From a virus, in the IMG/VR virus record IMGVR_UViG_3300050014_001127, positions 1 through 49,622 of that record: 49,622 nt of DNA; one strand, 5' to 3'. Position 1 is the stretch's first letter. Each line of letters begins with the position of its first letter. Position numbers and translations under genes: made by a program. Positions 38,675 through 46,392 of the stretch are shown piece by piece. A model generated the notes under the pieces. It made no database searches. It worked only from the letters and a program-made list of their open reading frames with translations, and was not told the origin of the DNA.

Positions 38675-38688
38675 CGTCGTCTTCCATT

Positions 38689-40608
38689 TTATATTTTAAA
38701 ATCGCCGTAGGTTTTTATTGGAATACCTTTCTTATCAGCTGTTTTCATTTTGCTGCTGGTAGAGCTGTAAGAATCGGTAATCAAGAACTGACATTTTTTA
38801 TCAGTTATAGCTACGTCTTGCAACATAGGGAATTTAGAGATAAATTCTGCCTTTGTTGGGAATCCAAATTCTTTTGGACTTCCAGTCATACAAACATAAA
38901 TTGTTCCTGTCATGGTTTCTGCTTTTTTAGGTTTATCAATTTCGATACCCAGATTCTCAAGATCCTGAACAACTTTCATAATGTAAAGACTTACTTCCGG
39001 GCTTCTCATTTTATAAACTAAAGCTCTCTCCAAATTTGAATAATCAAAATCCAAATCTGCATGTTCTCTGGCAAGCTGTATTGAAAGTTTGTCACCTACG
39101 TTATCATAACCGAGCATCTGAATAACCTGGCTATAAGTAAGGGATTTGATATTTCTGAATGCTTCGTAAAAAATCTGCTGTGAACGTGAACCTGGTTTCA
39201 AACCATATTTTTCATAATCAACCTTTCCGTGGATAGAAAGAACTGCATAAATTACTTCATACATGTTTTTAAAATCCTCCGCAAATGGTTCGATGGTTTT
39301 CTCACCAATTCCACGAAGTTCAAGAAGTTTAACTGCGCCGGCAAGCTGTTTGGCAACTCTACCTTTGCAAGTTTCATTTGGGCAAATAAGGTGAACCCCA
39401 TTATATTCTGTAGGGGTTCCGCATGCTGGGCAAGTCTTAGGAAATAATGATCTGATAGCTACTTCCGATTCAATAACAACGCTCTGAATTTCAGGGATAA
39501 TGTCCCCCGCTTTTGCAATTGAAACTACTGCACCTGGGCCAATTCTATGTTCTATAAGATAAGCTGCATTGTATCCCGAAGCCCTTCTGACTGTTGAACC
39601 ATCAAGAAGAACAGGCTTTAATAAAACTGTTGGAACGATTTCGCCTCTTTTTGAATTATTCCAGAAGATTCCTTCATATTCGGTAATAACCTGAACTGGT
39701 ACGAATTTTATTGCTTTTGCCCATTCGGGATCGTGGCTATTTTCTCCAAGAAGTGTTCTGTACTCAACTGGAAGAGAATAAACAACTCCATCAATCTGAT
39801 ATTCATATACCTTACGAAGTTCCTCATAAGTCTGCATTGATTCAATAAAACTATCTGCAGTAACATCATCCACCAAAACATTGTTTGACTGGTATGTAGA
39901 TTTATAAAGATCGTTTTCGAATAATTTCTGATCGACATGTTTGCCATTCAACAGAAAATGAAGAGGTTTAAGATGAAGTTCTGATACTTTGATCATATCT
40001 TCTTCATCATTGCCAATAACTCCAGCAACATAATTTCTGGGGTTAGCAAACTCTGCAGAATATTTTTCTTTAAATAAAGCAGTTGGAATAACTACTTCGC
40101 AACGAATTTCAATAACATCGCCTTCATAAATTGGCTGATACCTTGAAATCAATTCGGCAGGAATCATATTCTGAAATCTTTTCATAATATCTTTGCCGGT
40201 AAATCCGTCGCCTCTGGTCAAAACATTTGAAAGCTGAATTCCTCTGTAGATGATATTAATTGCATTGCCATCATATTTGCAAGATGACATGAGGGGAACT
40301 TTATGACCTATTATAGATACGCATTTATTATACCATTTAAGGAAATCTTCCTGCATATAGTTGGTTCCTTCTTCGGTAGCTTCAATCTGAATCTTGTCCA
40401 GAGAAAGCATTTTTGTTGGATGGGTAAAATCGAAGTCCTTCCTTTTAGAACCAACCTGATTAGGAACTTTTGAACCATATTCTTTAAGTATAGCTTCGAT
40501 ATAATCAAATTCGGAATCCTCCATTGTAGGAACTCCGTCATAATAAGCTATTTTGTTTTTTAAATAACGCTCTTCTAATGCGTTTATTTGTTCCCGTGTG
40601 TATGCCAT
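38689..40608 (-). CDS. ligA: NAD-dependent DNA ligase (LigA-type), 639 aa
   Basis: The adenylation domain has the KxDG motif CKYDGN with nucleophile K111, then TRGDGFTGKDI, EIRCEVVI and FANPRNYVAGV. A four-Cys zinc finger follows (CPACGTPTEY, CPNETCKGR), then helix-hairpin-helix repeats (LRGIGEKTIEPF) and a C-terminal BRCT domain (YVCMTGSPKEFGF onward). The N-terminal Ia domain, needed for NAD binding, is present but short (YYDGVPTMEDSEFDYIEAIL). It seals nicks in phage DNA. Most T4-like phages use an ATP-dependent ligase, so this replacement is notable. Confidence 0.95.
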   Translation of the reverse strand: MAYTREQINALEERYLKNKIAYYDGVPTMEDSEFDYIEAILKEYGSKVPNQVGSKRKDFDFTHPTKMLSLDKIQIEATEEGTNYMQEDFLKWYNKCVSIIGHKVPLMSSCKYDGNAINIIYRGIQLSNVLTRGDGFTGKDIMKRFQNMIPAELISRYQPIYEGDVIEIRCEVVIPTALFKEKYSAEFANPRNYVAGVIGNDEEDMIKVSELHLKPLHFLLNGKHVDQKLFENDLYKSTYQSNNVLVDDVTADSFIESMQTYEELRKVYEYQIDGVVYSLPVEYRTLLGENSHDPEWAKAIKFVPVQVITEYEGIFWNNSKRGEIVPTVLLKPVLLDGSTVRRASGYNAAYLIEHRIGPGAVVSIAKAGDIIPEIQSVVIESEVAIRSLFPKTCPACGTPTEYNGVHLICPNETCKGRVAKQLAGAVKLLELRGIGEKTIEPFAEDFKNMYEVIYAVLSIHGKVDYEKYGLKPGSRSQQIFYEAFRNIKSLTYSQVIQMLGYDNVGDKLSIQLAREHADLDFDYSNLERALVYKMRSPEVSLYIMKVVQDLENLGIEIDKPKKAETMTGTIYVCMTGSPKEFGFPTKAEFISKFPMLQDVAITDKKCQFLITDSYSSTSSKMKTADKKGIPIKTYGDFKI

Positions 40609-40850
40609 ATTAAATAGTTTTCTGTTATTCCTATAAATTCAACATCAGTTATTTCTGAAAATTCTCCATCACATTTAACTGCGGTACCTTGAAATTCAAA
40701 TTCAGGTTCATTAAGATCTGTAGAATATCCAGATGCACCATACATAAATACATGGCCATCACCAGCATCATCATATTCGTCTCCAATTTCCCACTCAACT
40801 TCTACCTTTTTTGATCCATATTTTTCAGGTAATTCTTCGAATGTGAGCAT
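40584..40850 (-). CDS. hypothetical acidic protein, 88 aa
   Basis: This is a beta-rich acidic protein with WEIGDEYDDAGDGHVFMYGASGY near the middle. No domain is recognised. It overlaps the ligase start by 25 bases and is first of the ligase unit. Confidence 0.7.
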   Translation of the reverse strand: MLTFEELPEKYGSKKVEVEWEIGDEYDDAGDGHVFMYGASGYSTDLNEPEFEFQGTAVKCDGEFSEITDVEFIGITENYLIWHTHGNK

Positions 40851-40871
40851 GTTTGATTATTATTTAGGGAA

Positions 40872-40904
40872 CAAATATACAACAAAAACCCCGAAATAAA
40901 AAAT
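40872..40904 (-). promoter_or_regulatory. class A promoter for the DNA ligase unit
   Basis: On the minus strand ATTTTTTA, 16 bases, then GTATATTTG. The ATG at 40850 is 21 bases further on, so a short leader is expected. Confidence 0.65.
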
Positions 40905-40915
40905 ATTCCGGGGTT
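40883..40915 (-). terminator. terminator fused to a class A promoter
   Basis: AACCCCGxAATA and TATTxCGGGGTT form a stem with one mismatch; the minus strand continues with TTTG. It ends the gene whose stop is at 40925. Confidence 0.6.
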
Positions 40916-40924
40916 AAAATATCG

Positions 40925-41602
40925 TTAATATTCCTTGTCAAAAGGAAGTTCTAACTGGTTCAATGCACAGAATAAGAACAGAGAATCTTTTTGAGAGGCT
41001 GTCAATTTATCCTTATTCATGACAAACTTTATGTCAACTCCATCCCATTTCATTATCCTTACCCATCCGGCATCCTGAAGAGCTTCTGTTGCTCCGTGGG
41101 CTTTACTTATTATCCTGCCGGCTTCTAATTTACCCTTTGATTTATCCAAGTAATCCCAAGCCCAAGCATCATGTTGTGCAAAATTCGGAACTGGATAATA
41201 TCTTCCATCAGGGTTTAACCAGCCGTTCAAACATTGATATTCTTCAAATCCCTGATATTTGGAATCCATTGGCGGCGGGGTATAAGTTTCCCCCTTTTTC
41301 TTAGCTATTCTTTCTCTTATACTCTGCAGAGTTGGACGGAAAAATGGAAATTCTTTATGATAGTTTTCCTGAACCCATTTCATCTCTTCATCGGTTATTC
41401 CAGTCCATCCCAAAGCATCCAAATGCTTCTTGCTGGAAGCTTCCAACTCAGCCAATTCTTTCCTTTTCAATTCGGTTTCAGCTTTCAATTCCTCTGTTTC
41501 CCTCTGCAACCTTTCCGTATAAGCTTCTATTGCATCCAGAGCTTTTTGAGCTGTCTCCATCATGGACATCAGCTGTTTTTCGGTGGGTTTCTTTTTTTCC
41601 AT
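40925..41602 (-). CDS. hypothetical coiled-coil protein, 225 aa
   Basis: The protein opens MEKKKPTEKQLMSMMETAQKAL, followed by a coiled coil (about 20-65, RLQRETEELKAETELKRKE) and a soluble domain with YQGFEEYQCLNGW and DLPFD-like ending. No family is recognised. I chose the ATG at 41602, 4 bases after a class A -7 box. Confidence 0.72.
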   Translation of the reverse strand: MEKKKPTEKQLMSMMETAQKALDAIEAYTERLQRETEELKAETELKRKELAELEASSKKHLDALGWTGITDEEMKWVQENYHKEFPFFRPTLQSIRERIAKKKGETYTPPPMDSKYQGFEEYQCLNGWLNPDGRYYPVPNFAQHDAWAWDYLDKSKGKLEAGRIISKAHGATEALQDAGWVRIMKWDGVDIKFVMNKDKLTASQKDSLFLFCALNQLELPFDKEY

Positions 41603-41606
41603 ACGA

Positions 41607-41640
41607 CAAATGTACAACAAAAAACCCAAACTAAAAAATA
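41607..41640 (-). promoter_or_regulatory. class A promoter
   Basis: On the minus strand ATTTTTTA, 16 bases, then GTACATTTG, then TCGT before the ATG at 41602. The transcript should be leaderless. Confidence 0.65.
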
Positions 41641-41650
41641 ATTTGGGATC
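41616..41650 (-). terminator. terminator fused to a class A promoter
   Basis: CCCAAA and TTTGGG arms on the minus strand are followed by TTTTTTG. The hairpin lies after the stop at 41654 and overlaps the promoter spacer. Confidence 0.6.
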
Positions 41651-41653
41651 TTT

Positions 41654-42145
41654 TTACTCAGGAAATTTAATTTCCAGTTTGTGCTCTTTTGTCAGATCGC
41701 AGGTAGAATTTTCCATAATCTGAAACGTTATAGAAGGGTTTCCGGATTCAACCTCAAGTTCTATTTCTATAAGGATTTTTCCCATAATAACATCGGTAAT
41801 ATAAACGATATACTCCTTGGTCTTCTGAGTGAACTCAATAATCTTTTCTAAAAGTTTCTGTTTTTTATCTCCAGGAACTGTATAATGAATACGAACAGAT
41901 GTTTTAAATTGCTTGTCTGAATAGAATTTAAATGATAGCGGAAAATTTATAAAATATCGGTGCTTTTTTTCAACAATAAGGTAGAATGATACTAGTTTCT
42001 TATTTCCGACTATGGTATACTTAGGAGGAAGTATCTTAAATCTGCAAGGATTTCTTGATGCATCGTCGAAAGGTTTCTTAAATATAGAGATTATTAAAAG
42101 TATGCATAGAACGATAAGTGTTGCAAGCAATAAACTCTGTACCAT
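41654..42145 (-). CDS. membrane-anchored protein, 163 aa
   Basis: A single N-terminal membrane helix (LLLATLIVLCILLIISIF, about 5-22) anchors a domain of predicted beta strands (about 35-160), perhaps an immunoglobulin-like sandwich. No family is recognised. It follows the fibre-like gene by 15 bases and so may be part of the late unit. Confidence 0.72.
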   Translation of the reverse strand: MVQSLLLATLIVLCILLIISIFKKPFDDASRNPCRFKILPPKYTIVGNKKLVSFYLIVEKKHRYFINFPLSFKFYSDKQFKTSVRIHYTVPGDKKQKLLEKIIEFTQKTKEYIVYITDVIMGKILIEIELEVESGNPSITFQIMENSTCDLTKEHKLEIKFPE

Positions 42146-42160
42146 CCACTGGGTCTTATT

Positions 42161-42877
42161 TTACATATTAAGAAGTTGCTGAATTTGGACTTTCATTCTA
42201 TCTATCTCCTCCTGCTGTTCTTTAATAATGTCTAACAGGCTAGACCCATTTAGTATAAAATCGAGTGCACTTATTTCACCATGTACTTCTAACTTATATA
42301 TTTCCGGTTTTTTGCCTAAACCTACTCTTCCCTTATGATCTACAATAAGATGATAACTGTCATACTTTGCACTAGTAATGCCCAATATAGGACGATTTTG
42401 TAGATAAGAATCTTCTGAACTTCTACCATCTAAAATGATTAAAGGAATATTGGAAGTTTTGCCATTTCCCGCGCGTCCGATAATATAAAGACCTGCATCT
42501 TCTTCCGTTTGACCCATCCCGATAATCTCTGGCAGAAACCCATTCGAAGTTCCATTCCCCATAGAAAATCCCCTTTTACCATCCCCAATATGAAACGCTG
42601 TAACAATTTTATTTTCAGATACTGCTATATCAAAAACATAAGTATAAAGAGGGATTCTGCCAAGACCAACTTGATTACCATTATATGTAAATGGATTCCA
42701 AATTACTTGTTCTAGTTTAGGCAGGAGTACAGGTTTCCAAACAAGACTTCCATCAACAAGATTTAAAGTCATTGAGGTAGAACAATCAATTAAAAGGGGA
42801 AAAGTTTCTTTAAAAGAAATCCTTTCCCCTTCTACAGAAACTTGATTTAATAAAATATTATTTGGTTGGGGTTTCAT
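42161..42877 (-). CDS. fibre-like structural protein, 238 aa
   Basis: The protein is beta-rich with repeated Gly/Asn turns (FHIGDGKRGFSMGNGTSNGF). The end GKKPEIYKLEVHGEISALDF is the KLEVxGxIxA pattern found near the ends of phage fibre proteins, followed by a trimerising-type coiled coil (EEIDRMKVQIQQLL). I chose the ATG at 42877; the longer frame runs into the upstream gene. A tail-fibre or other virion role is likely. Confidence 0.72.
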   Translation of the reverse strand: MKPQPNNILLNQVSVEGERISFKETFPLLIDCSTSMTLNLVDGSLVWKPVLLPKLEQVIWNPFTYNGNQVGLGRIPLYTYVFDIAVSENKIVTAFHIGDGKRGFSMGNGTSNGFLPEIIGMGQTEEDAGLYIIGRAGNGKTSNIPLIILDGRSSEDSYLQNRPILGITSAKYDSYHLIVDHKGRVGLGKKPEIYKLEVHGEISALDFILNGSSLLDIIKEQQEEIDRMKVQIQQLLNM

Positions 42878-43658
42878 CTTTTTTCTTTGTCGGGGGTCTT
42901 CCCCTTTTCTTTTTTTCAGGGGGAGGGACTTTTGAGGCTTTATATGCTGACCATTTTTTGTATATTTCGTTGAGTTCAGCACACTTTAAATAATCCTCTT
43001 TGTCCTGATAAACTTTGATTAATCGATCAATAAAGGTTTTGACTTTATCATCAGTCAACACAATAATCATTTTCTTATCAGCAAATATGGCAAAAACGTC
43101 TCCATCTTTATAATTGACTTTTAAGAAATTGTAGCATTTTTCCGCAAATCCTGGAAAATTCTCTTTTCCATAAAAATCGGGGGGTTGACCATCTGGGTCA
43201 AGACTAAATATTACTCTTTTATCTATTGATATAGCAACTTGAACCAAAGACATTAAACTTGGAGTTCCCTGCTGTTGTCTTGCTTGTGCTATTTCTTCTA
43301 GTGTTTGTCGGGCAACATCATCCAAAAATAGTAGCAATGTTTTTTTAAAATCTGCATATCCATGATGAATAATACTTTCCGAAAGATTCCAAGAAGGATT
43401 TACTTCAGTATCATGCAGAAAAACTACATGAGAATAACAATGAAGTTGAAGTACATCTGATCCCAATTTATTGTAATCGTCTGCTACTGGATTTTTAAAT
43501 TCTCCCCAAACACACCAGGTATTTGGTACCTCGTCTAATCTTTGGGTTTTCATATTATCGAATTCCACAAAGAGATTGAGAATCTCCTGATCGGAAAATG
43601 TATGTTCTTTGGGGGATAGTTCCTCCGTTAGTCCGTTACCATAAAGGAGAATCGCCAT
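42858..43658 (-). CDS. hypothetical protein with AT-hook-like tail, 266 aa
   Basis: The N-terminal region (MAILLYGNGLTEELSPKEHTFSDQEI) and the middle, a helical domain (about 105-200), are not recognised. The C-terminus has KKRGRPPTKKKDE, an AT-hook-like GRP motif in a basic context, which could bind AT-rich DNA. It precedes and overlaps the fibre-like gene by 20 bases. A weak class B box lies upstream. Confidence 0.75.
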   Translation of the reverse strand: MAILLYGNGLTEELSPKEHTFSDQEILNLFVEFDNMKTQRLDEVPNTWCVWGEFKNPVADDYNKLGSDVLQLHCYSHVVFLHDTEVNPSWNLSESIIHHGYADFKKTLLLFLDDVARQTLEEIAQARQQQGTPSLMSLVQVAISIDKRVIFSLDPDGQPPDFYGKENFPGFAEKCYNFLKVNYKDGDVFAIFADKKMIIVLTDDKVKTFIDRLIKVYQDKEDYLKCAELNEIYKKWSAYKASKVPPPEKKKRGRPPTKKKDETPTK

Positions 43659-43683
43659 AATGATATATAGTTTATATAAGTTA

Positions 43684-43699
43684 TTACTTTTATATATTG
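43684..43699 (-). promoter_or_regulatory. weak class B (late-type) promoter-like box
   Basis: On the minus strand CAATATATAAAAGTAA lies about 40 bases before the ATG at 43658. The divergent homing gene starts at 43724, and the whole gap is AT-rich with TATATA on both strands, so the call is uncertain. Confidence 0.35.
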
Positions 43700-43723
43700 T
43701 ATGATTAAAAATGCAAAAAGTTT

Positions 43724-44434
43724 ATGGAAAAGGAATTCCATTTTGTTTATGTTACTACAAATCTTATAAATGGAAAACAATATGTTGGGGAACACTCTAC
43801 TAATGATATGGATTGTCGGAAAACGAAAAAATATACGGGCAGCGGATTATACATTGATAATGCGAAAAAACTTTACGGAAGAAAAAACTTTGAAAGAAAG
43901 GATTTAGAATTTTTCCCAACAAAGAAAGAAGCTTTTAATGCTCAAGAAAAATATATCCAACAATATGGTACTTTAAATCCCGATGGATACAATATTAGTC
44001 CCAAAGGAGGAAACTGGGGTGGAATAAAAGGATGTGCTTCTGAAGATACAAAGCGAAAAATGAGGGTACCCAAATCTAAAGAACATAAAGAACATATGTC
44101 TTTAGCTTGGATTGAAAGAAGAAAAACTCCGGTTTCAACACAAACTAGAGAAAAACTAGGAAAAGCAAGAGAGGGCAAAACCCATGATCAAAACTCTAAA
44201 GATAAAATAGGATATGCCAATACTATCAGAGTTTGGAAAGATGAATCCCGATTAAATTTAAGCAAAAAAAGATCTAGTACACATCATTCCGAAAAAACTA
44301 AAGAATTAATTGGCAAAAAAATACCATGTAAATATTGTGGTAAGGAAATGAATGCAGGAAATTTAGCTAGATACCACAATGAAAATTGTGTTTTTAAATT
44401 TACTTTGCAAAACGTTGACGAGCTGCATCAGTAA
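43724..44434 (+). CDS. GIY-YIG homing endonuclease with C-terminal zinc finger, 236 aa
   Basis: The nuclease domain reads HFVYVTTNLINGKQYVGEHS (6-25), with YTGSG and EAFNAQEKYIQQYG. Basic NUMOD-like repeats follow, and the end has a CKYC-x12-H-x4-C zinc finger. The protein is closely similar to the one at 7374-8057. It is convergent with the IMPDH/GMPR-like gene and overlaps its 3' end by 35 bases, so its last 10 or so residues are antisense to that gene's end. Confidence 0.92.
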   Translation: MEKEFHFVYVTTNLINGKQYVGEHSTNDMDCRKTKKYTGSGLYIDNAKKLYGRKNFERKDLEFFPTKKEAFNAQEKYIQQYGTLNPDGYNISPKGGNWGGIKGCASEDTKRKMRVPKSKEHKEHMSLAWIERRKTPVSTQTREKLGKAREGKTHDQNSKDKIGYANTIRVWKDESRLNLSKKRSSTHHSEKTKELIGKKIPCKYCGKEMNAGNLARYHNENCVFKFTLQNVDELHQ

Positions 44435-45452
44435 TAAAAACCCATTCTGCTTCGCCAATAAATTCATAAAGATTTCTAGCTCCGCAATAACTCATATTAG
44501 ATCTCAAATAATCTTCAAAATTTTCAGTCCACTGATGCAAATTATATTCTACTTTTTGATATTTTGTAATTCCTTCGGCAGTTACAAGTCTGGTTTTTCC
44601 CCATTTTCTTTGAACTGCTTTTGTACTCATTCCACGATATTTTTTCTTAACAGGAAACCCCCATTTCCATAATGTCTTAGCAATATGGAATGGGATTTTT
44701 ACTCCGTAAAGATAATTGAACCCCGCACTTTGCATAGACTTGTTGAATAAGGATCCTACCATCACGTAATCTGCACCCAAAGCTAAGGCCTTAATAATAT
44801 CATCGAACCCTTGCATGCCTCCGTCTGCCACGATTTTAGCATTCAAATTCGAGTCCTTCTTAATTTTATGACATTCGCTTATTAAGGATCCTAGAGGATA
44901 ATTTATAGCTACATTTGCTGCAGTAGTACATCCGGCTCCGGTTCCAATAGAACATCTTACATAATCTGCTCCTGCCAATGCTAAATTCTTATAAGTCAAT
45001 GGATGAGCAACATTACCCACCATTATTTTTATTTTGGGATACTTAATTTTTATTTGAGCAACTATCTTAAGCAACCTAGTCATGTGTCCGTTAGCAATAT
45101 CTATAAGAATATTTGGATAATCAAAGAAATGATTGGTTCCTTCAATAACTAAATCCATTTCCAATTCCTCTTCAATCTCTTGTAACCCAAACGATTGAAA
45201 CATATATTCTTTATCCAATGTTCCCAAATCTGAACAATATTGTCCTCTTGGTATGCAAGGAACAATTCCTGCTCGAACATAAGCCATTCTATTCTTCGAA
45301 CATACAACCGTATCCATGGGAGCAGCTAATAAAGGTAATGTATAAAATGCTCCATTGAAGTCCTTTCGGGTTTGACAGTATTTTCTACTATCAATGCCAC
45401 TTTCTATAGCTGGGATAATCGAAATGTCTCTTAAATCAAACTTTTTGTCCAT
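44400..45452 (-). CDS. IMP dehydrogenase / GMP reductase-like enzyme, 350 aa
   Basis: The barrel carries APMDTV (44-49), GNVAHPLTYKNLALAGADYVRCSIG (about 146-170), the catalytic loop TGAGCTT with C175, and ADGGMQGFDDIIKALALGADYVMVGSLF. A YRGMSTKA segment follows. There are no CBS domains. The absence of CBS and the length favour a GMP reductase-like form, but IMP dehydrogenase activity cannot be excluded; the loop GTGAGCTT departs from the usual GPGSxCTT. It would adjust guanine nucleotide pools. I chose the ATG at 45452. Confidence 0.88.
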   Translation of the reverse strand: MDKKFDLRDISIIPAIESGIDSRKYCQTRKDFNGAFYTLPLLAAPMDTVVCSKNRMAYVRAGIVPCIPRGQYCSDLGTLDKEYMFQSFGLQEIEEELEMDLVIEGTNHFFDYPNILIDIANGHMTRLLKIVAQIKIKYPKIKIMVGNVAHPLTYKNLALAGADYVRCSIGTGAGCTTAANVAINYPLGSLISECHKIKKDSNLNAKIVADGGMQGFDDIIKALALGADYVMVGSLFNKSMQSAGFNYLYGVKIPFHIAKTLWKWGFPVKKKYRGMSTKAVQRKWGKTRLVTAEGITKYQKVEYNLHQWTENFEDYLRSNMSYCGARNLYEFIGEAEWVFITDAARQRFAK

Positions 45453-45477
45453 GATTATATTTGTATAGTCCTTATAA

Positions 45478-45507
45478 AAGAAAAACCCCATAAAGTTTTA
45501 TGGGGTT
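45478..45507 (-). terminator. rho-independent terminator after the WYL_2-like gene
   Basis: AACCCCATAAA and TTTATGGGGTT form a perfect stem of 10-11 bp, followed on the minus strand by TTTCTTTT. It lies just after the stop at 45514. It is the most stable-looking hairpin in the window. Confidence 0.8.
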
Positions 45508-45513
45508 ATATGA

Positions 45514-46392
45514 TTATTGTTCGAGTTCTTCTGCGCCAGGTTCTTCCTGAATTTCTTTAGGTGGCTCTTTTGAGGTAGCCTGTTGAATTGGAAGTAAAAC
45601 TGTTGTAGGTTCTTCTTCTTTAGGTGCTGGAGCTGCTGGTTGTTTGGTTAAAGTTCTTCTGGTTATTGGGGTTACTTTAGGAATCCTATAATTAGGATGT
45701 TCTACAATTTCACCAATATTTTTAATTCTAGACTCTGGTATTTTAAATACTGCACCATCTCGAATAGTCTTAGCATAAACTCCTCCATCCGGATCCAGCT
45801 GATATATTTCTATTTCAATATTTACACCCTTTCGGTTAAGATAATCTCTAACTTCTCCAACATGTAATTCCTGACCTTCATCTTCAACTGGTTTGGTAAT
45901 TGGTTCAACCTGTGGTTTTTCTTCCTTACCCTTATCAATTGTTTTGTCCTCTTTATCCTTACCAAGTTTCTTATCAATATCTTTAACAACTACGATTGGC
46001 CTATTGTTTTCTTCATCTTTTTTAAGAACAATCTCTTTACTTCTTTGAGAAACACTTCTCCAAGCCATTTTATCAAGATCATAGAATGTAGCAACTTTAG
46101 GACTCGATGGACGAATTCCCTTTGGATGGTCTTCATTAGGAATATATTTCATCATAGTTGTTCCCCTAGCTGGACGAACCTCCCCATCAAGTTTGATGAA
46201 TTCAAAGTTTAGAATTTTCTTTCTAAGTATCTTACGAAGTTCGGGAACGGTGATAGGTTCTCCATAAAGAAACTTTTCACAAAGTAATTCTTTATAAAAA
46301 AAGTCTACAATTTGTTTATCTTCCAGTTTCTCGCATATACGAGAGCCGAAAAGTTCTTCTGCTAAAATGTTCTTAATTATAAATTGATTCAT
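45514..46392 (-). CDS. protein with WYL_2 (Sm-like, DUF2693) domain, 292 aa
   Basis: An N-terminal helical part precedes FEFIKLDGEVRPARGTTMMKY (about 63-83) and VATFYDLDKMAWRSVS (about 100-115), which match the WYL_2/DUF2693 small-barrel domain found in T4-like phages. The rest is a long low-complexity tail rich in Lys, Glu and Pro with a second small domain (about 175-235, VRDYLNRKGVNIEIEIYQ). It ends the late-type unit that begins with the cupin gene, overlapping its upstream neighbour by 4 bases. Confidence 0.75.
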   Translation of the reverse strand: MNQFIIKNILAEELFGSRICEKLEDKQIVDFFYKELLCEKFLYGEPITVPELRKILRKKILNFEFIKLDGEVRPARGTTMMKYIPNEDHPKGIRPSSPKVATFYDLDKMAWRSVSQRSKEIVLKKDEENNRPIVVVKDIDKKLGKDKEDKTIDKGKEEKPQVEPITKPVEDEGQELHVGEVRDYLNRKGVNIEIEIYQLDPDGGVYAKTIRDGAVFKIPESRIKNIGEIVEHPNYRIPKVTPITRRTLTKQPAAPAPKEEEPTTVLLPIQQATSKEPPKEIQEEPGAEELEQ

